A stretch of 40,125 nt of DNA. It comes from Streptomyces beigongshangae (GTDB lineage Bacteria; Actinomycetota; Actinomycetes; Streptomycetales; Streptomycetaceae). A program made the position numbers and the translations under genes. Below, in pieces: positions 16,578 through 25,300 of this stretch (positions are counted from its first letter, which is position 1; each line of letters begins with the position of its first letter). The stretch spans positions 1 through 40,125 of the forward strand of contig NZ_JAHKJW010000065.1 in assembly GCF_019710745.1 (NCBI RefSeq), in the 5' to 3' direction. Under the pieces are notes generated by a model that saw only the letters and a program-made list of their open reading frames with translations, did not search any database and was not told the origin of the DNA.

Positions 16578-16597
16578 AGACGAGGGGACGGCCGTAC

Positions 16598-17587
16598 ATG
16601 ACCTGGCTGATCACCGGCGGTGCCGGCTACATCGGGGCGCACGTCGTCCGCGCGATGACCGGGGCGGGCGAACGGGCCGTGGTGTACGACGACCTGTCCA
16701 CCGGGATCGCCGAACGCGTTCCGGACGGCGTGCCGCTCGTCGTCGGCTCGACCCTGGACGGGGAGCGGGTCGCCCGCGCGCTGCGGGACCACGCCGTCAC
16801 CGGTGTCGTGCACCTGGCGGCGAAGAAGCAGGTGGGCGAGTCGGTGGACCTGCCGCTGCACTACTACCACGAGAACGTCGAAGGGCTGCGGGCGCTGCTC
16901 CAGGCGGTCACGGCCGCGGCGGTGCCGTCCTTCGTGTTCTCCTCCTCGGCGGCGGTGTACGGCATGCCGGACGTCGACCTCGTGACCGAGGAGACGCCCT
17001 GTCTGCCGATCAACCCGTACGGCGAGACCAAGCTCGTCGGCGAGTGGCTGGTCCGCGCCGCCGGCCGTGCGCACGGCCTGTCGACGGCCTGTCTGCGCTA
17101 CTTCAACGTGGCGGGGACGGCGGCACCCGAACTGGCGGACACCGGCGTCTTCAACATCGTCCCGATGGTCTTCGAGAAACTCACGGACGGCGAGCCGCCG
17201 CGCGTCTTCGGCGACGACTACCCGACCCCGGACGGCACCTGCGTCCGCGACTACATCCACGTCGTCGACCTGGCGGAGGCCCATGTGGCGGCCGCGAGGC
17301 GCCTCGCGGCGGCGCCCGGCACCGACCCGGCCGCGCTGACCCTCAACATCGGCCGCGGCGAGGGCGTCTCGGTCCGCCGGATGATCGACCGCATCAACGA
17401 GATCACGGGCCATGCGCTCGCGCCGGTGGTCACCGCCCGCCGGCCCGGCGACCCGGCCCGGGTCGTCGCCTCCGCCGACCGCGCCGCCGCGGAGCTGGCC
17501 TGGAAGGCGAAGTACGGCCTGGACGACATGATCACGTCGGCCTGGGAGGGCTGGCTGCGGCTGCATCCACGGGCCCGGCGGGGTTAG
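16598..17587 (+). CDS. galE: UDP-glucose 4-epimerase-like sugar epimerase
   Basis: Extended short-chain dehydrogenase of 329 residues, typical for GalE, probably interconverting UDP-glucose/UDP-galactose or the N-acetyl forms with bound NAD. The start at ATG 16598 has GAGGGG at 16582-16587. Visible motifs: NAD-binding GGAGYIG near the N-terminus, the catalytic Ser region VFSSSAAVYG, and the YxxxK pair in NPYGETKLVGE. FGDDYPTPDGTCVRDYIHVVDLAEAH is the GalE hallmark loop. It sits 96 bp after a GT2 gene in the same direction and probably supplies its activated sugar. Substrate specificity cannot be settled by eye. Confidence 0.92.
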   Translation: MTWLITGGAGYIGAHVVRAMTGAGERAVVYDDLSTGIAERVPDGVPLVVGSTLDGERVARALRDHAVTGVVHLAAKKQVGESVDLPLHYYHENVEGLRALLQAVTAAAVPSFVFSSSAAVYGMPDVDLVTEETPCLPINPYGETKLVGEWLVRAAGRAHGLSTACLRYFNVAGTAAPELADTGVFNIVPMVFEKLTDGEPPRVFGDDYPTPDGTCVRDYIHVVDLAEAHVAAARRLAAAPGTDPAALTLNIGRGEGVSVRRMIDRINEITGHALAPVVTARRPGDPARVVASADRAAAELAWKAKYGLDDMITSAWEGWLRLHPRARRG

Positions 17588-17612
17588 GGCTTCCGGGGCG
17601 TGCCTTCCTGAA

Positions 17613-17654
17613 CAGGTCTCCCGGAGCAGGTCTCCCGGAGCAGGTCTCCCGGAG
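17613..17654 (+). repeat. Three identical 14-bp tandem units (CAGGTCTCCCGGAG) after galE
   Basis: The three perfect units start 26 bp after the galE stop, in a convergent intergenic region with the small Tudor-like gene. They may have arisen by recent slippage. The palindromic core CCGGAG...CTCCCGG might give weak hairpins. Confidence 0.75.
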
Positions 17655-17743
17655 GACCGGGCGGCCCGGAGACGCGCTCGCCGCGGGCCGGACGTGGTCC
17701 TGGGCCGCGGCGAGGGTGGGCGAGGGTGCTCCCGGGGGATCCG

Positions 17744-17965
17744 TCAGAGCTTGTCCATGCGGGTGTAGGGGCTGACGATACGGGCCTGGCGGGAGCCGAA
17801 GTCGACGAGCATCGCGATGCCCTCCTCGACGCCGACGATCCTGCCCAGGCCGAACTGGTCGTGCGTGACACGGTCACCGAGGGCGAAGTGCTTGGCGACC
17901 GGGACAACCGGAGCTTTGAAGGGACTGGTGGACAGGTGGCGCCGGGGCGCGGATGGCTTCGTCAT
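17744..17965 (-). CDS. Stand-alone PcrA/UvrD-type Tudor-like domain protein
   Basis: 73 residues from ATG 17965, with GGAA about 6 bases upstream; a TTG at 17986 could add seven residues. The N-terminal 25 residues are basic and Pro-rich. Residues 27-73 (FALGDRVTHDQFGLGRIVGV, then MLVDFGSRQARIV) closely resemble the Tudor-like C-terminal domain of PcrA/UvrD helicases, which in PcrA contacts RNA polymerase; CarD-type modules are similar. No helicase is encoded nearby. The role is unknown, but binding to RNA polymerase or nucleic acid is a fair inference. It follows the GT4 gene by 100 bp on the same strand and probably has its own promoter. Confidence 0.8.
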   Translation of the reverse strand: MTKPSAPRRHLSTSPFKAPVVPVAKHFALGDRVTHDQFGLGRIVGVEEGIAMLVDFGSRQARIVSPYTRMDKL

Positions 17966-18065
17966 CGTGGTTCCAGTATGCGCCAACGGAAGCTCCTGGA
18001 GTGAGGCGTGGATGACAACGATCCGGCCGCTACGGGGGTCCGCCCCCGCCGGGACCGGGCCCGGG

Positions 18066-19259
18066 TCAGCGTTCCAGGAAGGTGAACAGGTCCTCCCACC
18101 GCTTCACGATCTCCTCCGCCGTGTAGCGCTGGATGTTGGCGCGGGCCGCCTCCCCCATGGTGTCCCGCAGCTCCTTGTCGGACATCAGGGTGCCTAGGCG
18201 GCGGGCCAGCTCGCCGGTGTTGCCGGGGGCGGCGAGGAGGCCGTCCTCGCCGTCGCGGACGATCTCGCGGACACCGGGCGCGCAGTCGAAGGCCGCGCAG
18301 GGCACGGCGGTCGCCATGGCCTCCATGAGGGCGAGCGGGAAGCCCTCGCCCCGGGAGGACAGGACGAAGACGGAGGCGGCGCGCAGCGCGGCCGGGACGT
18401 CGTCCGTACGGCCCATCCAGTCGACGCGGCCGTCGAGCCCCAGGGCCGTGCACTGCTTCCTCAGCGGCTCCTCGTCCTCGCCGGAGCCGTGGATCCGCAG
18501 GCGCCAGCCGGGGTGGCGCGGCGCGACCTCCGCCCAGGTGTCGAGGAGCATGTCGATGCCCTTCTGGTCGTGCAGCCGCCCGATGCTGACGACCGCCTTC
18601 TGCGTGCGCGACGACGGCACCCGCGGCACGAACGGCAGCGGGTTCGGCATGAACGACACGTTGTTCATGCCCTGCCCGATCCACAGGTCGGCGTCCTCGC
18701 GGGTCAGCGCCAGCATGCGGTCGACGTTCCGGTAGTGCTCGCGCACCCGGCGGAAGCGCGAGGACGCCCTGGAGTACGCGTACGACTCGTGGCTCATCCC
18801 GATCACGGTCAGTCCGCGCGTGTCGGCCCGGGCCACCCACTCCATGGCCCACACCTGCGTGACGATCACGACCGCGCCGGGCCGCGCCCGCCGGAACAGC
18901 GCGGTGAGCTTCCCGGCCTCCTCGCGCATGCTCGCCTCGCGCGCCCGGCCGGGCCGCGGCGGCTGCCCGGCGTACAGGGTCGTCGTCGGGTACGGGAGGG
19001 CGCCGAGCTCCTGCGCCACCGCGGGCGGGGTGATGCCGACGACCCGGACGCGGTGGCCGCGCGCGGTGAGGAGGCGGGCCATCTGGTGCGACCAGCTGGT
19101 CACCCCGCCCAGCTCGTCGACGCTGTTGGAGACGAAGAGGACGTCCCGCCGCGGGTCCGCGGTGCCGGGGACGCCCGCGAGGGTGTCCCCGGTGGTGTCC
19201 GGGAGGGTGTCCGCGGTGGTGTCCGGGAGGGTGTCCGCGCCGATGTCCCCGGTGGTCAT
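18066..19259 (-). CDS. GT4-family glycosyltransferase
   Basis: Retaining, GT-B fold sugar transferase of 397 residues. The ATG at 19259 overlaps the stop of the upstream GT2/TagF enzyme (ATGA), so the two are coupled. After a repetitive acidic N-terminus (TLPDTTADTLPDTTGDTLAG), the Rossmann start DVLFVSNSVDELGGVTSW opens the acceptor domain. SIGRLHDQKGIDMLLDTW opens the donor domain, and EGFPLALME gives the E-x7-E donor motif. GMSHESYAYSRASSRFRRV resembles the TagE/poly(glycerol-phosphate) glucosyltransferase group only loosely. It probably decorates or primes the phosphodiester polymer built by its neighbour. No membrane segment is seen, so it acts at the cytoplasmic face. Confidence 0.92.
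   Translation of the reverse strand: MTTGDIGADTLPDTTADTLPDTTGDTLAGVPGTADPRRDVLFVSNSVDELGGVTSWSHQMARLLTARGHRVRVVGITPPAVAQELGALPYPTTTLYAGQPPRPGRAREASMREEAGKLTALFRRARPGAVVIVTQVWAMEWVARADTRGLTVIGMSHESYAYSRASSRFRRVREHYRNVDRMLALTREDADLWIGQGMNNVSFMPNPLPFVPRVPSSRTQKAVVSIGRLHDQKGIDMLLDTWAEVAPRHPGWRLRIHGSGEDEEPLRKQCTALGLDGRVDWMGRTDDVPAALRAASVFVLSSRGEGFPLALMEAMATAVPCAAFDCAPGVREIVRDGEDGLLAAPGNTGELARRLGTLMSDKELRDTMGEAARANIQRYTAEEIVKRWEDLFTFLER
19177..19248 (-). repeat. Three in-frame 24-bp tandem units in the GT4 N-terminus
   Basis: Units at 19177-19200, 19201-19224 and 19225-19248 differ by a few bases and encode a TLPDTTxD-type octapeptide. Being a multiple of three, unit number can vary without frameshift. 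The segment precedes the catalytic domain and is probably a flexible tail. Confidence 0.8.
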
Positions 19260-22150
19260 GCGCGCCTCCACCGGCCGAAGAACTGGTCGACGACGCTCCG
19301 GGCGGCCGTCCCCGTGTCGTACTCCCCGAACTCCGCCACGAAGCCCTCCCGCGTCTGCGCGTACTTCACCGCCTGCTCGTCGAGCGAGGCGAGGGCGGCG
19401 TACAGCTCCTCCTCGGTGCGCGCGACCGGCCCCGGCGCCCGTTCGAGGAGGTCGAAGTAGGTGCCGCGGCCCTCGTGCACGTACTCCTCGTAGTCGTACG
19501 CGAAGAAGAACATCGGCCGGTCGAGGAGCGCGTAGTCGAACATCACGGACGAGTAGTCGGTGATCAGCCCGTCGGCGAGGGCGAGCAGCGGGGTCACGTC
19601 GTGGTGGGCCGACACGTCGACGACGCGCCCGCGCACGGACGGCGGGAGCACGACGTGGTTCAGGTAGTGCGGGCGCACCAGCAGGACGTACCGGTCGCCG
19701 AACTCGTCGGCGAACCGCTCCACGTCGAACGGCAGCTCGAACCGCCGGTGCCTGCCCCCGTGCCTGCGGAACGTGGGCGCGTACAGGAGCACGGCCCGGT
19801 CGCCGGGGATCCCCAGCTCGGCGGCGAGCGGTCCGCGTTCCCGGCGGCCCGTCCCCTCCTCCCGCCTCCTGGCCCGTACGAGCGCGTCGTTGCGGGGGTA
19901 GCCCACGCGCAGCAGCGTCCGCTCCTCCAGGCGGAACGCCCGGGCGAGGGTGCGTACGTCGTGCTCGGAGCGGATCAGGAACCGGTCGAAGCGGTCGAGG
20001 ACCCGCTGCTGCTCGGCCTGCGCGGACCGGGACCTGAGCTTCCACTCCGGTTCGTCGAAGCCCATCCGCTTGAGCGCCGAGCCGTGCCAGGTCTGGAGGT
20101 ACGTGGTCCCCGGCCGTTTGGTGAGCTTCAGCGGGTAGCTCTGGTTGTCGATCCAGAACTCGGCCCGGGCCAGCGCCCTCAGATAGGGCAGCGACCAGCG
20201 GCGTACGAGCGTGGCGTCGGACGGGAAACCGGCGGGACCGCCGCCCGCGTAAGACCACACGGCCTCGAAGTCGAGACCCTGGCGCCGCATCTCCTCGTAG
20301 AGGGCCTTCGGGCTGTCGCTGTACTGCCGGCCCAGGTGGCTCTCGAAGACGACCAGGCCCTTCTTCAGCGGCAGCCGGCTGAACACCCCGTGGTAGATCC
20401 GGATCTTGGCGGGCCCCGAGGTGAGCTTCCCGCGGACCGCCTTCGCCCTCCGGTAACCGGACTTGGCGAGCCGGCCGGGCGTCCCCCGCACCCCCCGCAG
20501 CACCAGCTCGTCCACCTTCTCGCGGGTGAGGACCCGGAAGGAGAGGTGGCCGCGGGCGGAGACCTCGGGCGTGATGCGGTCGGCGACCAGCCGGGTGAGC
20601 CGGGGCCGGACGGGCGAGTCCCCGACGGCCAGGCCGGGTTCGGAGGCGGTGATCCGGGTGGTGGTGCGCACCCCGTCGACGCGGAGGTGCAGCCGTACGT
20701 CCCACACGGCGTCCACGACGCCCAGGGGCCGCAGTCCGCGCGCGAGGTCGGCCGACGCCTCCCAGGCGACGGATCCGCCCTCGTGCCGCAGGGTGCGGAC
20801 GGGAAAGCGGAAGGTCTGCAGACGCACGCCCCTGCGGCGGGCACCGAACTCCAGTTCACCGGTGAGCCGGGCGGTGGGCGCGATGACGCCGAGGGGGTTG
20901 ACGATGCGCCCGGCGAGCCGGACGGTGCCCGCGGCCGCCTCGTACCCGGTGAGGACGTTGCGCAGGAACATCCGCTCAAGGGGCTTGGTGTGGTACCCGA
21001 GCTCGGTGACGTCGAGGACGTGGCGGGCGAGGGCGCGCTCGGAGGCGTCGCCGTCGTCGAGGTGCCGGGCGCACCAGTACACGCGGCCGTCCCGCTCGAC
21101 GAGGGACGAGGAGATCTTGTCGCGGTTGGTGAGGGTGTCCACGGCCGGCAGGAGGTTGTCCCAGTCGCTCCTGCGCAGCAGGTGGGCGCAGATCGCGTGG
21201 ACGGGTTCGACCTCGTCGAGGGCGGCCCGGTCGACGGACTCCAGGTACGCGCGGGCGATCGCGGCGAACTCCTCCCGGTAGGAGGCGTCCCGGAACGGCA
21301 GGTCGCGCAGGTGCAGCACCAGGTCGTGCTTGAGGAACTTGACGTCCTTGCGGAACTTCAGCTCCGGCAGCCCCCGGTCGGCGAGCAGCCGGTCGACCCG
21401 CCGGTGGATCTCCATCCGGTGCGCGAAGTTGGCGATCTCGGCACGCCGGTTGCTGATCGACTTCGCCGCGGCCCGGCCGGTGACGTTCCAGTCGTAGACG
21501 CGGTTGGGGATGAGGGTGATGCGGCGGGCGGCGGTGTACGCCTGCGCGGAGAAGAGCAGGTCCTCGTAGTGGATCCCGACGGGGAATTCGAGCCCCTGCC
21601 CGATCAGGAACTCCCGGCGGTAGCACTTGTTCGTCGACAGGGTGTCGAAGACCAGCAGGTCGGGGAGGTCGGAGACCGACTCCAGGGTGCGGGTGCGCGT
21701 GTACAGCCAGGGGTACCACTTGGTCTCCCTGCCGCCGCGCGCGTCGACGTGGACGCGCACGCACAGCCCGGAGACGAGGTCGGCGCCGGTGGTCCGGGCC
21801 GCCTCCAGCATGTTCCGGCAGGCGTTGCGCTCCAGTACGTCGTCGCTGTCGAGGAAGACGACGTGGGTGCCGCGGGCCTGCCTGATCCCGTGGTTGCGGG
21901 GCGCGCCGCAGCCCCCGCTGTTCTCGTCCAGCCGGAAGGTCCGCACCCGGCCCGGGTGGCGGCGGGCCAGCCCCTGCGCCACCTCGTACGAGCCGTCGGT
22001 GCTGCGGTCGTCCACGATGACGGCCTCGACGTTCCGCAGGGTCTGCCGCAGCACGGAGTCCACGGCCGTGGCCAGCCGCGCCTCGTCGTTGTAGACGATC
22101 ACGACGACGGACACGTCCGGCACCGCACCCTGGAGCAGATCCTCTTCCAC
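19256..22150 (-). CDS. GT2 glycosyltransferase fused to TagF-like polyol-phosphate polymerase (complete motif set)
   Basis: 964 residues from GTG 22150, preceded by TAGGG 9-13 bases upstream; GTG 22159 is too close to that site. Three parts are visible. The GT-A domain has VDDRSTDGS (Asp47/Asp48), NSGGCGAPRNHG from residue 77, LDSDD at 100-104 and YEDLLFSAQAY. A central beta-rich region (about 300-560) is shared with the GT2 gene at 14816. The TagF-like CDP-polyol phosphotransferase (about 580-960) has TWHGSALKRMG with His689, VRPHY with His828 and ADGLITDYSSVMFDY. Both family histidines and all GT motifs are present, so it could alternate sugar and polyol-phosphate transfer to make a sugar-containing teichoic-acid-like chain. 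It heads an operon with the GT4 gene. An AT-rich stretch at 22161-22181 is the probable promoter. Confidence 0.93.
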   Translation of the reverse strand: MEEDLLQGAVPDVSVVVIVYNDEARLATAVDSVLRQTLRNVEAVIVDDRSTDGSYEVAQGLARRHPGRVRTFRLDENSGGCGAPRNHGIRQARGTHVVFLDSDDVLERNACRNMLEAARTTGADLVSGLCVRVHVDARGGRETKWYPWLYTRTRTLESVSDLPDLLVFDTLSTNKCYRREFLIGQGLEFPVGIHYEDLLFSAQAYTAARRITLIPNRVYDWNVTGRAAAKSISNRRAEIANFAHRMEIHRRVDRLLADRGLPELKFRKDVKFLKHDLVLHLRDLPFRDASYREEFAAIARAYLESVDRAALDEVEPVHAICAHLLRRSDWDNLLPAVDTLTNRDKISSSLVERDGRVYWCARHLDDGDASERALARHVLDVTELGYHTKPLERMFLRNVLTGYEAAAGTVRLAGRIVNPLGVIAPTARLTGELEFGARRRGVRLQTFRFPVRTLRHEGGSVAWEASADLARGLRPLGVVDAVWDVRLHLRVDGVRTTTRITASEPGLAVGDSPVRPRLTRLVADRITPEVSARGHLSFRVLTREKVDELVLRGVRGTPGRLAKSGYRRAKAVRGKLTSGPAKIRIYHGVFSRLPLKKGLVVFESHLGRQYSDSPKALYEEMRRQGLDFEAVWSYAGGGPAGFPSDATLVRRWSLPYLRALARAEFWIDNQSYPLKLTKRPGTTYLQTWHGSALKRMGFDEPEWKLRSRSAQAEQQRVLDRFDRFLIRSEHDVRTLARAFRLEERTLLRVGYPRNDALVRARRREEGTGRRERGPLAAELGIPGDRAVLLYAPTFRRHGGRHRRFELPFDVERFADEFGDRYVLLVRPHYLNHVVLPPSVRGRVVDVSAHHDVTPLLALADGLITDYSSVMFDYALLDRPMFFFAYDYEEYVHEGRGTYFDLLERAPGPVARTEEELYAALASLDEQAVKYAQTREGFVAEFGEYDTGTAARSVVDQFFGRWRRA

Positions 22151-22206
22151 CCGATTCACCCTAAATAAGACTTTGGGTTCACCGCATGGCGGGTGGGCCG
22201 ACCGGG

Positions 22207-22248
22207 CTGAAATCCGGCCCGACCGGACTGGAATCCGGCCCGACCGGC
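22207..22248 (-). repeat. Two 21-bp tandem units leading into repeat family 2
   Basis: Units 22207-22227 and 22228-22248 share GAATCCGGCCCGACCGG with one difference. They lie between the start of the GT2/TagF gene and the gdhB terminator. Confidence 0.7.
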
Positions 22249-22293
22249 GTCTGAGGACGAGCGCGCAGCGCGATCGCGTCGCGGGGCTCCGGG
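22228..22293 (+). repeat. Dispersed intergenic element family 2, copy 2
   Basis: Shares CTGAGGACGAGCGCG and its flanks with 13501-13572. It lies just outside the gdhB 3' end, next to a hairpin. Confidence 0.65.
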
Positions 22294-22319
22294 GGCGCCC
22301 CCGGCACCGGGGGCGCCCC
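22292..22319 (-). terminator. 13-bp hairpin ending gdhB
   Basis: Arms GGGGCGCCCCCGG (22292-22304) and 22307-22319 are exact complements with a 2-nt loop, 13 bp past the gdhB stop on its strand. No T-tract. Confidence 0.7.
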
Positions 22320-22332
22320 TTCACCGTGGACG

Positions 22333-25300
22333 CTACGAATGCGTCCGCAGCATCGTCCGCATCGTCCGCATCGCCACCGACAGATTCGCCAGGTCGAAGG
22401 ACTCCGATCCCCGGATCTCCTCCAGCGTCGTCCGCGCCCGCGCGAGGATCGCCGAGTTCCGCTCCTCCCACGCCTTGAACCGCTGCTCGGGCGTGGACGT
22501 CCCGTTGCCCACGGCGAGCACGTCCGCGGTGAGCGCGGCGTGCGCCGCGTAGAGGTCCTCGCGGATGGACGCCCGCGCCATGGACTGCCACCGGTCCGAC
22601 CGGGGCAGCTCGATGATCCGGTCCATGAGCTGGGTGATCCGCAGCCGGTCGGCGAGGTCGTAGTAGACCTCCGCGACATCCATCGGATCCTTGCCCATGC
22701 GGTCACCCACCGCGACGATGTCGAGCGTCGGGAAGGCGGACGAGAACCCGGCCACCCGCTGCGCCAGCTCGTCGGGCACCCCGGCCCCGGACAGCTCGTC
22801 GTAGATCCGCTGGTACCACTCCAGGTCCGCGCCCAGCAGCAGGTTGGGCAGCTCGGCCCAGACCCGGGCGACCCCCGCACGGAAGAAGTCGACCGTCTCG
22901 GCGAGCTGGATCGGCTGCGGCCGGTTGTTGAGCAGCCACCGCGTGCCGCGCTCGACGAGGCGGCGCGAGTGGAGCCGGATCCGGGTCTGGACCTCCGCCT
23001 CCACCGTGTTGTCGAGCGCCTCCACGGCGTCCCACACGGAACTGGAACCGAAGATCGCGCGGGCCGCGGTCTGCGCCCGGACGATCTCCTCCAGGGACGC
23101 CCCGGTCTCCTCCCGCAGACGGTGCAGGAAACTCGTACCACCGGTGTTGACCGTGTCGTTGACCAGCACCGTCGTGACGATCTCGCGCCGCAGCGGGTGG
23201 TTGTCGATCTGCTCGGCGAACTGGTCCGCCAGCGCGGTCGGGAAGTACGCGTGCAGCAGGGTCCGCAGGTACGGGTCGTCGGGCAGCGACGTGTGCAGCA
23301 GCTCGTCGGAGACCGTGATCTTCGTGTACGCGAGCAGGACGGCCGTCTCCGGCTGCGTCAGCCCGTGCCCGTTGCTCAGCCGCTCCTTGATCTGCCGCTC
23401 CGTGGGCATGAACTCCAGCTCGCGGTCGAGGTGGCCCGCGCGCACCAGGTGCCGCAGGTAGCGGTGCTGGGCGTGGAGCATGCTCGGCGACTGGGCGAGG
23501 GCGTTGGCGAGCGCGGTGTTCTGCGCGTAGTTGTTGCGCAGGACCAGCGTGCCGACCTCGTCCGTCATCTGCGCGAGCAGCTTGTTGCGCTGCTTGACGG
23601 TCATGTCGCCGTCCCTGACGAGCGCGTTGAGCAGGATCTTGATGTTCACCTCGTGGTCGGAGGTGTCCACGCCCGCGCTGTTGTCGATGGCGTCGGTGTT
23701 GACCTTGCCGCCGGCCTGCGCGAACTCGATGCGCCCGAGCTGGGTGAGGCCGAGGTTGCCGCCCTCGCCGACGACCTTGACCCGCAGGTCGGCGCCGTCC
23801 ACGCGGATGGCGTCGTTGGCCTTGTCGCCGACGTCCGCGTGCGTCTCGGTGGACGCCTTCACGTACGTGCCGATGCCGCCGTTCCACAGCAGGTCCACCG
23901 GCGCCGTGAGGATGGCACGCATCAGATCGGCGGGGGTCATCTTGCCGACGGTGGCCTCGATGCCGAGGGCCTCGCGGATGTGGCCGTTGAGCTGGATGGA
24001 CTTGGCCGTACGGGGGAAGACGCCGCCGCCCTGCGACAGCAGCGCCTTGTCGTAGTCGGCCCAGGACGAGCGCGGCAGCTCGAAGAGCCGGCGGCGCTCG
24101 GCGTACGACGTCGCCGCGTCCGGGCGCGGGTCGATGAAGATGTGCCGGTGGTCGAAGGCGGCGACCAGGCGGATGTGCTCGGAGAGCAGCATTCCGTTGC
24201 CGAACACGTCGCCGCTCATGTCGCCCACGCCGACGACCGTGAAGTCCTCGGTCTGGGTGTCGACGCCCAGCTCCTGGAAGTGGCGTTTCACCGACTCCCA
24301 GGCGCCGCGGGCCGTGATGCCCATCTTCTTGTGGTCGTAGCCGGCCGAGCCGCCGGAGGCGAAGGCGTCGCCGAGCCAGAAGTTGTACGACTCGGCCACC
24401 CCGTTGGCGATGTCCGAGAACGTCGCGGTGCCCTTGTCCGCGGCGACCACCAGGTAGGTGTCGTCCCCGTCGTGCCGTACGACGTCGGCGGGCGGCACGA
24501 CCTCCCCGGCCACCATGTTGTCGGTGATGTCCAGCAGCGCCGAGATGAAGGTCTTGTAGCTGCGGACGCCCTCGGCCATCCAGGCGTCGCGGTCCACCGC
24601 CGGGTCGGGGAGCTGCTTGGCGACGAACCCGCCCTTGGCGCCGACGGGCACGATGACGGTGTTCTTGACCATCTGCGCCTTGACGAGCCCGAGGATCTCC
24701 GTGCGGAAGTCCTCCCGCCGGTCGGACCAGCGCAGACCGCCGCGCGCGACCTTGCCGAACCGCAGGTGCACACCCTCGACCCGCGGCGAGTACACCCAGA
24801 TCTCGTACGCCGGCCGCGGCGCAGGCAGGTCCGGGATGGCCTGCGGGTCGAACTTCATGGAGACGTAGTCGTGCGGCACGCCGCCGCCGGCCTCCTGGAA
24901 GAAGTTCGTGCGCAGGGTCGCCTTGATGACGGTGAGGAAGGAGCGCAGGATCCGGTCCTGGTCGAGGCTGGCGACCTGGTCGAGGGCGGCGTCCAGCTCC
25001 TCCAGGAGGGCGTCGGTCAGCTCCGTGCCCGCCCGCTGCCGCTCCGGCGACATACGTGCCTCGAAGAGCGAGACGAGCAGCCGGGTGGTGTGGACGTTGC
25101 TGCGGAGGGTGTCCTCCATGTAGTCCTGGCTGAACTTCGAGCCGGCCTGCTTGAGGTACTTGGCGTACGCGCGCAGCACCACCGCCTGCCGCCAGTTCAG
25201 TCCGGCGCTGAGGACCAGGGAGTTGAAGCCGTCGTTCTCGGCGCGTCCGGTCCAGGTCGCCGCGAAGGCGTCCTGGAACCGCTCGCGGGCGTCGTCGCCG

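Noticed and set aside
16536..17654. Repeat clusters as a CRISPR array
   Set aside because: Units of 14 bp run head to tail without spacers, and no cas genes are present.
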